Shown here piece after piece: positions 1-6,370 of a DNA stretch of 8,001 nt (the first letter of the stretch is position 1; every line of letters begins with the position of its first letter). The stretch is from Chitinophagaceae bacterium (GTDB lineage: Bacteria; Bacteroidota; Bacteroidia; Chitinophagales; Chitinophagaceae). The notes under the pieces were generated by a model, which ran no database searches, was not told where the DNA came from, and was given only the letters and a program-made list of their open reading frames with translations. The translations under genes and the position numbers were made by a program. The DNA lies in contig JANYEU010000377.1 in assembly GCA_025362915.1 (NCBI GenBank), positions 1 through 8,001 of the forward strand, given 5' to 3'.

Positions 1-102
1 TTTCCAAAAGATTGGCAAGCAGGAATTTTTATGGATTGGAGTGGCGGCTTTTGGGACAAAATGAAACAAAAATATAAAGACATCAATTGGATTGACTATT
101 AG
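1..102 (+). CDS. C-terminal fragment of an unidentified protein
   Basis: Frame 1 is open from the first base and ends at TAG (100..102), giving the last 33 residues of a gene that starts before the window. The tail is rich in aromatic residues (six Trp or Tyr, with a D-I-N-W-I-D-Y ending) and in lysine, and it has no membrane segment. I do not recognise a family from so short a piece. It is probably a real gene end because the frame runs cleanly to a stop, its composition is protein-like, and the DNA just after it loses coding character. No function is proposed. Confidence 0.55.
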   Translation, partial: FPKDWQAGIFMDWSGGFWDKMKQKYKDINWIDY

Positions 103-552
103 CAAAAGTATTTAAGTGACAGAAAAGCCCAGCAGCCAACAATGGGTTTTGTGCAAGTGCGGCTTGAGGTTGTATCAATCATCAGTAGCAACATAGCGGC
201 TTTAGTTCGGGCTTGACCAACATCGCCAAACATTGGTTCTAAACACTTATCTTTATCAAAAGCCGGGCAGCGGTACAGGGCGGAAGGAACACTATTTCCA
301 CACCTGCACAAAGCCCTGTTCGTTGTGTGTCACCCTTGAAAAAACCCACTCGCACAAGTGTTGCGAAGCATCACATGTATCACTCAAAACAGTTTACAAC
401 TACAGCCTAAAACTTTTTTAACCACCAGTTACCATTATCTTAACAAATAATAAAAAATACTTCTACTTACTTTTAACTTTCGGCTTTAAACAAGGTCACA
501 ACTGCATTGAAGCATTAAATTGCATCATTAAAAAACAAATAAACTTACGTAT
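103..552. other. gene-free stretch upstream of the GH28 gene
   Basis: These 450 bases carry no convincing gene. The open frames on both strands are short, start inside one another and encode Cys-rich, low-plausibility proteins. The first part (about 115..345) is comparatively GC-rich and holds an inverted-repeat-bounded segment, listed separately. The second part (about 415..552) is very AT-rich and is the likely promoter and leader of the GH28 gene. I found no exact TAnnTTTG box there. The nearest match is TAACTTTC near 474..481, one base off, which I do not call. Confidence 0.6.
144..316. repeat. segment bounded by 16-bp imperfect inverted repeats, possible MITE or dispersed element
   Basis: GGGTTTTGTGCAAGTG at 144..159 is the reverse complement of 301..316 (CACCTGCACAAAGCCC) apart from two mismatches. 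Weaker complementarity continues outward (CAAC against GTTG). The arms enclose about 141 bases with no plausible gene, and the segment is more GC-rich than the AT-rich leader beside it. This is the shape of a small non-autonomous mobile element or a dispersed intergenic repeat. No flanking target-site duplication is evident by eye, and copies elsewhere cannot be seen from one window. Chance pairing in a stretch of this size is unlikely but not excluded. Confidence 0.35.
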
Positions 553-1884
553 ATGAAATTGAATCAGTCTGTTTCCGTCTTCTCTCTATCTTTGTTACTG
601 TTAACTATAACTAATTTTTCCATTGCAACTGCACAATCTAAATTCGTTGCGCCAGCCCTTCCAAAAATTCCTGAAAAAACAGTTAGCATCAGTAGTTATG
701 GCGCTATCGCGGATAAGTCAACCGATAATACCAAAGCCATCCAGTCGGCAATAGATGCTGCGGTAAATGCTGGTGGAGGAAAGGTGATAATACCAATGGG
801 TGAATACCTGTGCGGTCCGCTTATGTTTAGTAGTAATTTGGAATTACACCTAGATGAAGGTGCAGTCTTGAAGTTGTTGCCGATAGACAGGTATCCTGGA
901 GGAACTACCGAGGGAAATAATTTTATCTCGGGCGCAAACCTGCATGATATTGCTATTACCGGAAAAGGAACTATTGATGGGCAAGGAAGCCCGTGGTGGA
1001 AATTTGCAAAGACAGAAGGTGCCAAACGCCCCCGTATGATAACATTCAGGGATTGTAGCAGAATATTGATCTCGCAAGTGAAACTGGTAAACTCACCCAT
1101 GTTTCACATAGCCATTGGCGGTGGAAAGACAAACAATGTAACGGTGCTTGGCGTAATAGTACGTGCGCCATCGTCTAAAGACCCTATAGATCCTAGTCAT
1201 AATACCGATGCCTGCGATGTGACAGGAAGTAAGATATTGGTGAAGGATTGCGACATCAGTGTGGGCGATGATGACTATACCTGCGGTGGTGGCACATCGG
1301 ATGTGCTTATAACCAATTGTACTTATGGTAATGGTCATGGCGTATCGATAGGTAGTGGAACAAAGAATGGCGTAAGTAATTTTACGGTAGAAAACTGCAC
1401 GTTTACCAATACAGAATGTGGCATACGCATTAAAACCGATAGAGACAGGGGTGGTGTGGTTGATAATATTACATACAGGAATTTAAAGATGACCAACGTA
1501 AGTATCCCTATCCTGATTTATGCATCGTATATGGCGAAAGAGAAGCAATTCAGGAGCCTAGATAATCTAACCCCGGAAATAGCTGCCACTTATCCTTCTG
1601 CAACCATTACAGACAAGACACCGTTTTACAAAAACATCACCTTCGAAAACATTACTGCAACCGTAGAGAAAGGTAAACGTGCAGGATTGATTTGGGGATT
1701 GCCAGAAGCTGCCGCATTGAATATTATCATGAAGAATGTAAACATTACTGCCGACAAAGCCTTCGGGATATTCTTTGCCAATAACGTTCAATTAATCAAT
1801 TGTAATATTAATACCAAAGAAGGAAAAAATAAGTTGGCACTTACCAATGCTACTGTTACTATTGATGGAGAAAGTGTAAGATAA
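553..1884 (+). CDS. secreted glycoside hydrolase family 28 protein (polygalacturonase-like pectinase)
   Basis: A 443-residue enzyme predicted to hydrolyse alpha-1,4-galacturonosidic bonds in pectin, outside the cytoplasm. Residues 1-27 form a signal peptide with a Leu-rich core and an A-T-A cleavage site before Gln28. An S-Y-G-A-I-A-D-K-S-T-D-N-T-K-A-I-Q segment (48-64) is the usual N-terminal start of pectin-lyase-fold proteins, and repeated Asn/Val/Ile strands indicate the right-handed beta-helix. All GH28 catalytic signatures are present in order: N-T-D at 217-219, G-D-D at 238-240, G-H-G at 261-263 and R-I-K at 292-294. Asp219, Asp239, Asp240, His262, Arg292 and Lys294 match the residues known from fungal polygalacturonases. 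Length is normal for bacterial GH28. The motif after the Asp pair is unusual (D-Y-T-C-G-G-G instead of C-I-A-I-K-S-G). The start is the only Met ahead of the signal peptide, with an A-rich leader and no Shine-Dalgarno. No SusC/D or regulator is adjacent. The exact substrate (polygalacturonan, xylogalacturonan or rhamnogalacturonan) cannot be told. Confidence 0.93.
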   Translation: MKLNQSVSVFSLSLLLLTITNFSIATAQSKFVAPALPKIPEKTVSISSYGAIADKSTDNTKAIQSAIDAAVNAGGGKVIIPMGEYLCGPLMFSSNLELHLDEGAVLKLLPIDRYPGGTTEGNNFISGANLHDIAITGKGTIDGQGSPWWKFAKTEGAKRPRMITFRDCSRILISQVKLVNSPMFHIAIGGGKTNNVTVLGVIVRAPSSKDPIDPSHNTDACDVTGSKILVKDCDISVGDDDYTCGGGTSDVLITNCTYGNGHGVSIGSGTKNGVSNFTVENCTFTNTECGIRIKTDRDRGGVVDNITYRNLKMTNVSIPILIYASYMAKEKQFRSLDNLTPEIAATYPSATITDKTPFYKNITFENITATVEKGKRAGLIWGLPEAAALNIIMKNVNITADKAFGIFFANNVQLINCNINTKEGKNKLALTNATVTIDGESVR

Positions 1885-1969
1885 TTTCTTCCTTTTCCAA
1901 TACATCCTACTTATACAGGCATTACTGTAAGTACTTGTTGAACCCGCTAATTGCAGTTATAAAGAGTGT

Positions 1970-2004
1970 TACGGTCAACAACCCTCGATGGGTTGTTGAC
2001 CGTA
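1970..2004. terminator. 15-bp perfect palindrome, possible terminator after the GH28 gene
   Basis: TACGGTCAACAACCC (1970..1984) and its exact reverse complement (1990..2004) flank a 5-base loop, TCGAT. It lies 85 bases after the GH28 stop and 156 bases before the M1 peptidase start. The stem would stop or stabilise the GH28 transcript. However, only ATTT follows on the + strand, so it lacks the strong U-tract of a classical intrinsic terminator. An operator for the downstream gene or a dispersed palindrome are alternatives. The remainder of this intergenic region (2005..2160) is AT-rich and holds nothing else I can name. Confidence 0.55.
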
Positions 2005-2160
2005 TTTGCAAACGGAATAAATTTAATTATAAAACAACACTACCAGGATGCCAATAATTTCAACCAGTTTACGCCTAATATTAACCATTATTCACTAATA
2101 TTGTTGTTGATACTTCCTCCATAGAAGGTAGGCATATCATCCATCAATAAAATAACATTT

Positions 2161-4041
2161 ATGAAAATTATCGCCTCGTTTACCTTGCTTTTTTTAAGCT
2201 ACATCGTTTCGGCTCAAGATGCTTTGTATGCGCCACGAAATGTGCAGAATGCCTTTGCAAGTGGAACAAGGCAAATGGATGGCAAACCGGGCAAAAACTA
2301 TTGGCAAAACAAAGGAGTTTACAACATTAGCATTACCGCCACACCTCCTGATAAAACAATAAACGGCTACGAAACAATAACGTATTACAATAACAGCCCA
2401 GACTCCTTGAAGCAGTTGGTGATTAGGTTGGTAGATAATATTCACAAGCCCGGTGCCATCAGGAATGCAGATGCCGATTCAGATTATATTACCCAAGGCA
2501 TCACTATTGATGAGGTAACCATAAATGGAACCAAGAGTAAATGGGACGAAGAAGCTGGTAACTACACTTGGAAATACCTTGCTTTGCCTGCAACGCTTGC
2601 ACCTAAAAGTTCCCTTTCACTTTCTTTTAAATGGCACTTTCCTATTTCTAAAAAGAGTAATAGGGAGGGAAAGATAGATTCTACAACATATTTTTTGGCC
2701 TATTGTTACCCTAGGGTTTCTGTTTACGATGATTATAATGGATGGGATAAAATAGATTTTACCGATGTGCAAGAGTTTTATAATGACTTTAATGATTACT
2801 CGCTAGAAGTTACCGTACCTAAAAACTATATTGTGTGGGCAACAGGCGATTTGCAAAATGCAAATAAGGTTTTGCAGCCCAAGTATGCCAAAAGACTAAA
2901 CGATTCTTACACGTCAAATGATGTGATACATATTGCCACGACAGAAGATTTGAAAGAAAAGAAAGTTACCGCACAAAAGGATATGAATACCTGGAAGTGG
3001 AAGGCAACAAACATATCCGACATGACAATTGCGATAAGCGATCATTTTGTTTGGGATGCTGCCAGTGTGGTGGTGGATGATGCCACAAAAAGGAGGGCAA
3101 GTGTACAGGCAGCATACAACGACACGGCAAAAGATTTTCATAGGATGGTGGCTTATGGGCAACATTCTTTGGATTGGTTGTCGCACAAATCGCCCGGTGT
3201 GCCTTATCCTTTCCCAAAAACAACCATTGTGCAGGGCTTTGCAGATATGGAATACCCGATGATGGTGAATGATGGCACAAACGAGGATACTTCCTTCTCT
3301 AGGTTTGTGGTAGAACATGAAATTGCACACACTTGGTTTCCTTTTTATATGGGCATCAACGAAAGCCGTTATGCTTTTATGGATGAAGGATGGGCTACCA
3401 CTTTTGAACTGTTGATAGGAAGGGAAGATTTGGGCGTGGAACGGGCAGAAGAGTTTTATAAGAAATTCAGGGTGACCAGATGGATACACGATGCTTCGCA
3501 AGAGGAAGACTTGCCCATAATAACCCCTGCCAATGTATTGAAAGGGCCTGCTTATGGAAACAACGCTTATGGCAAACCTTCGTTGGCGTATCTGGCTTTG
3601 AAAGATTTGTTGGGAGATGAATTGTTTAAGAAATCTTTGCAAGAGTATATGGGCAGATGGCACGGCAAGCACCCAATACCGTGGGACTTTTTTTATAGTA
3701 TGAATGATGCTTCTGGCAAGAACCTGAATTGGTTTTGGACTAACTGGTTTTTCAGTAATGGATATATAGACCTGTCCATGGGTAATGTAGATAAAACAGC
3801 AGGAGGATATGCCGTGCAAATAAAGAATATTGGAGGCTTCGCCGCACCGGTTAATGTGATGATAACCTACATAGATGGCAGTACAGAAACACTGCATCAA
3901 ACGCCTTCCATTTGGGAAAAGGATACAAGGCAAGCAAGGATAAGCATAGCAACAAAAAAGAAAATAAGTGCCATAAAGCTGGATGGAGGAATATTTATGG
4001 ATGCCAACGAGGCGGATAATGTTTGGAAGGCAGATAAGTAA
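2161..4041 (+). CDS. secreted M1-family zinc metallopeptidase (aminopeptidase N-like)
   Basis: A 626-residue gluzincin predicted to remove N-terminal residues from peptides in the periplasm or outside the cell. Residues 1-18 are a signal peptide ending V-S-A before Gln19, with no lipobox. An N-terminal beta-domain (about 45-290) is followed by the thermolysin-like catalytic domain. This carries the substrate-binding motif G-F-A-D-M-E-Y-P (359-366), which stands for the G-x-M-E-N exopeptidase motif. The zinc site is H-E-I-A-H at 386-390, with Glu409 exactly 18 residues on as third ligand (D-E-G-W-A). Tyr470 in A-Y-G-K-P-S aligns with the transition-state Tyr of E. coli PepN (Y-E-K-G-A). A short beta-rich tail (about 545-620) ends the protein. 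Length fits the short bacterial M1 proteins common in Bacteroidota, which lack the large helical C-terminal domain of PepN. No type IX secretion tail is seen. The start follows an A-rich leader without Shine-Dalgarno. The gene stands alone on the transcript as far as can be seen. Confidence 0.93.
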   Translation: MKIIASFTLLFLSYIVSAQDALYAPRNVQNAFASGTRQMDGKPGKNYWQNKGVYNISITATPPDKTINGYETITYYNNSPDSLKQLVIRLVDNIHKPGAIRNADADSDYITQGITIDEVTINGTKSKWDEEAGNYTWKYLALPATLAPKSSLSLSFKWHFPISKKSNREGKIDSTTYFLAYCYPRVSVYDDYNGWDKIDFTDVQEFYNDFNDYSLEVTVPKNYIVWATGDLQNANKVLQPKYAKRLNDSYTSNDVIHIATTEDLKEKKVTAQKDMNTWKWKATNISDMTIAISDHFVWDAASVVVDDATKRRASVQAAYNDTAKDFHRMVAYGQHSLDWLSHKSPGVPYPFPKTTIVQGFADMEYPMMVNDGTNEDTSFSRFVVEHEIAHTWFPFYMGINESRYAFMDEGWATTFELLIGREDLGVERAEEFYKKFRVTRWIHDASQEEDLPIITPANVLKGPAYGNNAYGKPSLAYLALKDLLGDELFKKSLQEYMGRWHGKHPIPWDFFYSMNDASGKNLNWFWTNWFFSNGYIDLSMGNVDKTAGGYAVQIKNIGGFAAPVNVMITYIDGSTETLHQTPSIWEKDTRQARISIATKKKISAIKLDGGIFMDANEADNVWKADK

Positions 4042-4128
4042 TATAGGGTGAGAAAACACACATGAATAAATTATTATATTGATAAAATTATTTATTTTTC
4101 GCTGCGCTTAATCTAACGCCGCCTAAAT

Positions 4129-4224
4129 ATGAAAAACTCTGTAGAGGTTTATTACGATAAATCTAAATTGCAAATACCCTTATTTCTGTTTTCAAGCCTG
4201 TTGGTTTTACTGCTTTTGAAGTAG
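4129..4224 (+). CDS. 31-codon ORF with one hydrophobic segment, possibly the N-terminus of a truncated membrane protein
   Basis: ATG at 4129 opens a 31-codon frame. It has a polar start (M-K-N-S-V-E-V-Y-Y-D-K-S-K) followed by a Leu/Phe-rich stretch from about residue 16 to 30, then TAG. It follows an A-rich leader (CTAAATATG). A short charged strand leading into a membrane helix resembles the beginning of small bacterial membrane proteins such as the STM3941-type family, but the similarity is too short to trust. It could be a genuine microprotein, the stump of a gene cut at the junction with the DUF1287 remnant just downstream, or chance. Reading in another frame past the stop gives more hydrophobic sequence up to about 4300, which would fit a frameshifted gene, but no family confirms this. 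Confidence 0.25.
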   Translation: MKNSVEVYYDKSKLQIPLFLFSSLLVLLLLK

Positions 4225-4249
4225 CTAGTTTACTGTTTACTTTCTTTAA

Positions 4250-4588
4250 CCATTCTGCAAGGTTTGTAAAGTATTTTTTGCCCTTCGTTATTGGGGGCTG
4301 AAAACAACCGATAAAAACATAGACCATAGGCGTGTACCTAACCTGATGAAGTTTTTTGAGAGGCACAATGCTAGTCTGCAGATAACCAATAATAGTAAAG
4401 ATTATAACTACGGCGATGTTGTTTGCTGGGATTTCGGCAGGGGATTAACGCATATAGGAATTGTTGTGGATGAAAAATCAGCTGATGGAGAAAGGTATTT
4501 GATAGTGCATAACATTGGCGGTGGTCAGGTACTGTCTGATTGCTTATTCAGTTTTAAGATAATAGGCCATTATAGGTATAAAAAATAA
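4250..4588 (+). pseudogene. DUF1287 family protein, C-terminal remnant lacking its N-terminus
   Basis: The frame ending at TAA (4586..4588) shows the second half of a DUF1287 (YijF-like) protein. Recognisable blocks are Y-W-G-L-K (4289..4303), N-I-D-H-R-R-V-P-N-L (4316..4345), K-F-F-E-R-H near 4349..4366, Y-G-D-V-V-C-W-D-F (about 4406..4432), L-T-H-I-G-I-V-V (about 4445..4468), V-H-N-I-G-G-G (about 4505..4525) and G-H-Y-R-Y at the end. The family block upstream of the ATG at 4346 shows that this Met is internal and not the start. In-frame sequence goes back only to a TAA at 4247..4249, and similarity fades before about 4271. Full-length family members have roughly 200 residues, and the N-terminal half, including the conserved G-V-C-T-D block, is not seen in any frame upstream. 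With that Cys missing, I infer a non-functional relic created by deletion or rearrangement. A 5'-truncated but expressed small protein of about 80 residues is less likely. Confidence 0.72.
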
Positions 4589-4592
4589 GTGC

Positions 4593-4711
4593 TTTTACCA
4601 CAAAAGACACCAGGAAAGAAGCACTAGGTACACGAAGTCTTTATTAATGCACCATCTATCTTCAATCTTAGTGTTCTTTATGGAAGAGACATCGTGTGCC
4701 TTGTGGTAAAA
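4593..4711. repeat. imperfect palindromic intergenic element with ACCACAA ends
   Basis: TTTTACCACAA (4593..4603) is perfectly inverted at 4701..4711. A second pair inside, GGTACACGAAGTCT (4627..4640) against 4687..4700, matches at 12 of 14 positions. A third partial pair, AAGAAGCACTA (4616..4626), faces 4668..4678. The whole can fold as a long bulged hairpin of about 119 bases, lying only 4 bases after the DUF1287 stop. Palindromes beginning ACCACAAAGACAC are, as I recall, common dispersed intergenic repeats in Bacteroidota and some other bacteria, and this looks like a diverged copy. It may also act as a transcription barrier ahead of the phytase-like gene. The remaining bases to 4790 are an AT-rich leader with no clear promoter box. 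Confidence 0.6.
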
Positions 4712-4790
4712 CTTCCTGAGTTGAAAATAAATAAGCTTACTATAACACTTACCTAATCCTTTTTTATTAGCTTGCCCGCAAAAGAAGTTT

Positions 4791-5933
4791 ATGAGGATAT
4801 ACCTGCTTATAATGCTTGGTTGGTTGGCCTGCCTTAACGTTGTGGCTCAGAAGAAATATGTACAAACAATTGCGCCGAACATTAAGCAGTTAAAATTCCT
4901 TGGCGAATACGATGTGCCACACAATATGAAGTTTAAAGGTACAACCATTGGCGGGCTTTCAGGCATTGACTATGATGCAGAACACAACCTATATTACTCC
5001 ATCAGCGACGACAGAAGCGAGTATAACCCAGCCCGTTTTTATACACTAAAGATTACCGTAACCCCAAAAGGGATTGATACCGTGATATTTGTAGATGTAA
5101 AAAGTTTGTTGCAACCCGATGGCACTGTGTACCCAAACAAGAAACAGAATCCTTTCCGTACACCCGACCCCGAAGCGCTGAGATTTAACCCTGTCACAAA
5201 GAAAATGGTATGGACAAGTGAAGGCGAACGCGACCTGAGCATTTTTAAGGATGTAATAGAAAACCCTGCCATAACAACCATTACTACCGAGGGGAAATAT
5301 ATGGATACGTTTCCGCTGCCAGCACAAGTGGTAATGCACAAGGAAGAAATAGGCCCAAGAAGGAATGGCGTTTTTGAAGGCATCGCATTTGCCAATAACT
5401 ATAAGGATGCTTATGTAAGTGTGGAAGAACCGCTCTATCAGGATGGACCGCAAGCAGACACGCAAGATGTGAATCCGATGATACGAATATTGAAGTTTGA
5501 TGCAACCACCAAAACGAATACGGCACAGTATGCCTATAAGCTAGACCCAGTGGCTTATCCTGCATTACCCCTTACCTTTAAGATAAATGGCGTGTCGGAT
5601 ATTCTGTGGGCAGGAAAAGATAAGCTCTTGGTAATGGAACGTTCTTACTCTACCGGAAGACTGGCATGTACTGTAAAGATATTTGAGGCAGACCTTAGCA
5701 AGGCAACAGATATTAAGGATAACTTATCACTACTAAAAAACAAGGACTTTGTTCCTGCACCCAAGCGATTGATACTGAACATGGATAACCTTGGAAGATA
5801 CGTAGACAATGTAGAAGGGATGACGTTTGGCCCTACCCTACCCAATGGGCATAAAACATTGGTAACGATGGTAGATAACAACTTCTTGGTGGTAGAAAAG
5901 ACACAGGTGTTTTTGTTTGAAATTGAAGAGTAA
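4791..5933 (+). CDS. secreted phytase-like / esterase-like beta-propeller protein (PF13449 type)
   Basis: A 380-residue exported protein of the 'esterase-like activity of phytase' family. Members are beta-propeller-like and are annotated by distant similarity to phytases; their true substrate is mostly unknown. Residues 1-19 form a signal peptide ending V-V-A before Gln20. Cys14 is preceded by W-L-A, which is a poor lipobox, so a lipoprotein is unlikely. Family blocks appear in order: G-G-L-S-G-I-D (54-60), S-D-D-R (72-75), P-D-P-E-A-L-R (125-131), S-E-G-E-R-D (143-148), R-N-G-V-F-E-G-I-A (191-199), N-G-V-S-D-I-L (266-272), L-L-V-M-E-R (279-284), D-N-V-E-G-M-T-F-G-P (339-348) and V-D-N-N-F (361-365). 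The acidic residues in these blocks are plausible metal or substrate ligands. Length is normal and complete. AAAGAAG a few bases before ATG is at best a weak ribosome site. The gene is convergent with the SUI1 gene. Phosphate scavenging is possible, but the sequence does not prove phytase activity. Confidence 0.87.
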   Translation: MRIYLLIMLGWLACLNVVAQKKYVQTIAPNIKQLKFLGEYDVPHNMKFKGTTIGGLSGIDYDAEHNLYYSISDDRSEYNPARFYTLKITVTPKGIDTVIFVDVKSLLQPDGTVYPNKKQNPFRTPDPEALRFNPVTKKMVWTSEGERDLSIFKDVIENPAITTITTEGKYMDTFPLPAQVVMHKEEIGPRRNGVFEGIAFANNYKDAYVSVEEPLYQDGPQADTQDVNPMIRILKFDATTKTNTAQYAYKLDPVAYPALPLTFKINGVSDILWAGKDKLLVMERSYSTGRLACTVKIFEADLSKATDIKDNLSLLKNKDFVPAPKRLILNMDNLGRYVDNVEGMTFGPTLPNGHKTLVTMVDNNFLVVEKTQVFLFEIEE

Positions 5934-5937
5934 GAAG

Positions 5938-5998
5938 AAGTTGCTGGTTACTAGTTTCAAGTTACTGGTATAGACCTGCAACTTGAAACCTGCAACTT
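5938..5998. terminator. hairpin between convergent genes, probably a bidirectional terminator
   Basis: GTTTCAAGTT (5954..5963) is perfectly inverted at 5980..5989, with a 16-base loop. An outer pair, AAGTTGC (5938..5944) and GCAACTT (5992..5998), continues the stem across an asymmetric bulge. It begins 4 bases after the phytase-like stop and ends 3 bases before the SUI1 stop, filling nearly the whole 68-base gap. That position suits a terminator for both strands. There is no long T-run. The alternating CTGCAACTT/TTTCAAGTT wording also resembles dispersed repeats that I recall from intergenic regions of Bacteroidota. Confidence 0.6.
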
Positions 5999-6001
5999 AT
6001 C

Positions 6002-6337
6002 TCACTTGCTCTGCTTATATCCATTTGACAGTAAGAACTTTAATACCTTCTCCCGTTGATCACCCTGAATGATTATTTCTCCGTCCTTGGCAGAGCCGCC
6101 TGTGCCGCAATAGTTTTTCAGTTGTTTGCCCAAAGCCTGAAAGTCATCTTCGGTACCAATAAATCCTGCCACTATGGTTGCAGCCTTACCCGCACGATGC
6201 TTTGTTTCCAATCGTACCCGTAGCTTTTGTTGTGTAGGTGCAAGGGTTTCTTGTATTTCTTCATTATCCTCCAGTTTAAGATTTGGGTCTGTACTATAAA
6301 CAAGACCGTTAGAGGTGGGTTTTATCTTTTTGTTCAT
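6002..6337 (-). CDS. SUI1/eIF1-like translation initiation factor (YciH family)
   Basis: A 111-residue protein with the SUI1 domain in its C-terminal two thirds, related to eukaryotic and archaeal eIF1 and to E. coli YciH. It is expected to bind the small ribosomal subunit in the cytoplasm and to affect start-site fidelity. Visible family features are R-A-G-K (48-51) leading to the strand T-I-V-A-G-F (54-59), L-G-K-Q-L-K (69-74), the C-G-T-G-G-S-A-K-D-G turn (77-86), I-I-I-Q-G-D (88-93) and a terminal helix ending N-G-Y-K. The N-terminal about 35 residues are variable and polar. I place the start at the ATG at 6335..6337. The frame continues upstream to another ATG at 6373, but those 12 extra residues look like untranslated leader, and the protein beginning M-N-K-K fits the family. 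It lies 63 bases downstream of nadC on the same strand and has a possible promoter of its own. Confidence 0.9.
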   Translation of the reverse strand: MNKKIKPTSNGLVYSTDPNLKLEDNEEIQETLAPTQQKLRVRLETKHRAGKAATIVAGFIGTEDDFQALGKQLKNYCGTGGSAKDGEIIIQGDQREKVLKFLLSNGYKQSK

Positions 6338-6370
6338 TATTAATTTAGTTGAGAGTCGTAAGTTAAAGGT

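Noticed and set aside
99..311. 70-codon - strand frame in the gene-free stretch
   Set aside because: It is Cys-rich with no recognised domain, overlaps the end of the preceding gene and covers most of the inverted-repeat segment. The open frame may be a by-product of a dispersed DNA element and is not a convincing gene.
233..421. 62-codon + strand frame before the GH28 gene
   Set aside because: Cys-, His- and Lys-rich composition with no domain, no leader signal, and overlap with the right arm of the inverted repeat.
2914..4059. Long open frame of 381 codons on the - strand
   Set aside because: It lies antisense to the M1 peptidase, whose catalytic motifs prove the + strand frame. The antisense protein is rich in Cys, His and Ile with no family signature, as expected for a shadow frame.
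4065..4096. AT-only stem (AATAAAT / ATTTATT) followed by T's after the M1 gene, as a terminator
   Set aside because: A 7-bp A-T stem in very AT-rich DNA is expected by chance and would be unstable. A terminator here is possible but not supported.
4163..4366. 67-codon - strand frame across the junction zone
   Set aside because: Its Lys-rich look is what the antisense of Leu/Phe-rich DNA gives, and its first third is antisense to the DUF1287 remnant, which is a confident match on the + strand.
4346..4588. Complete 80-residue DUF1287 gene starting at ATG 4346
   Set aside because: Conserved family residues lie in frame upstream of this Met, so the ATG is internal and the gene is a remnant.
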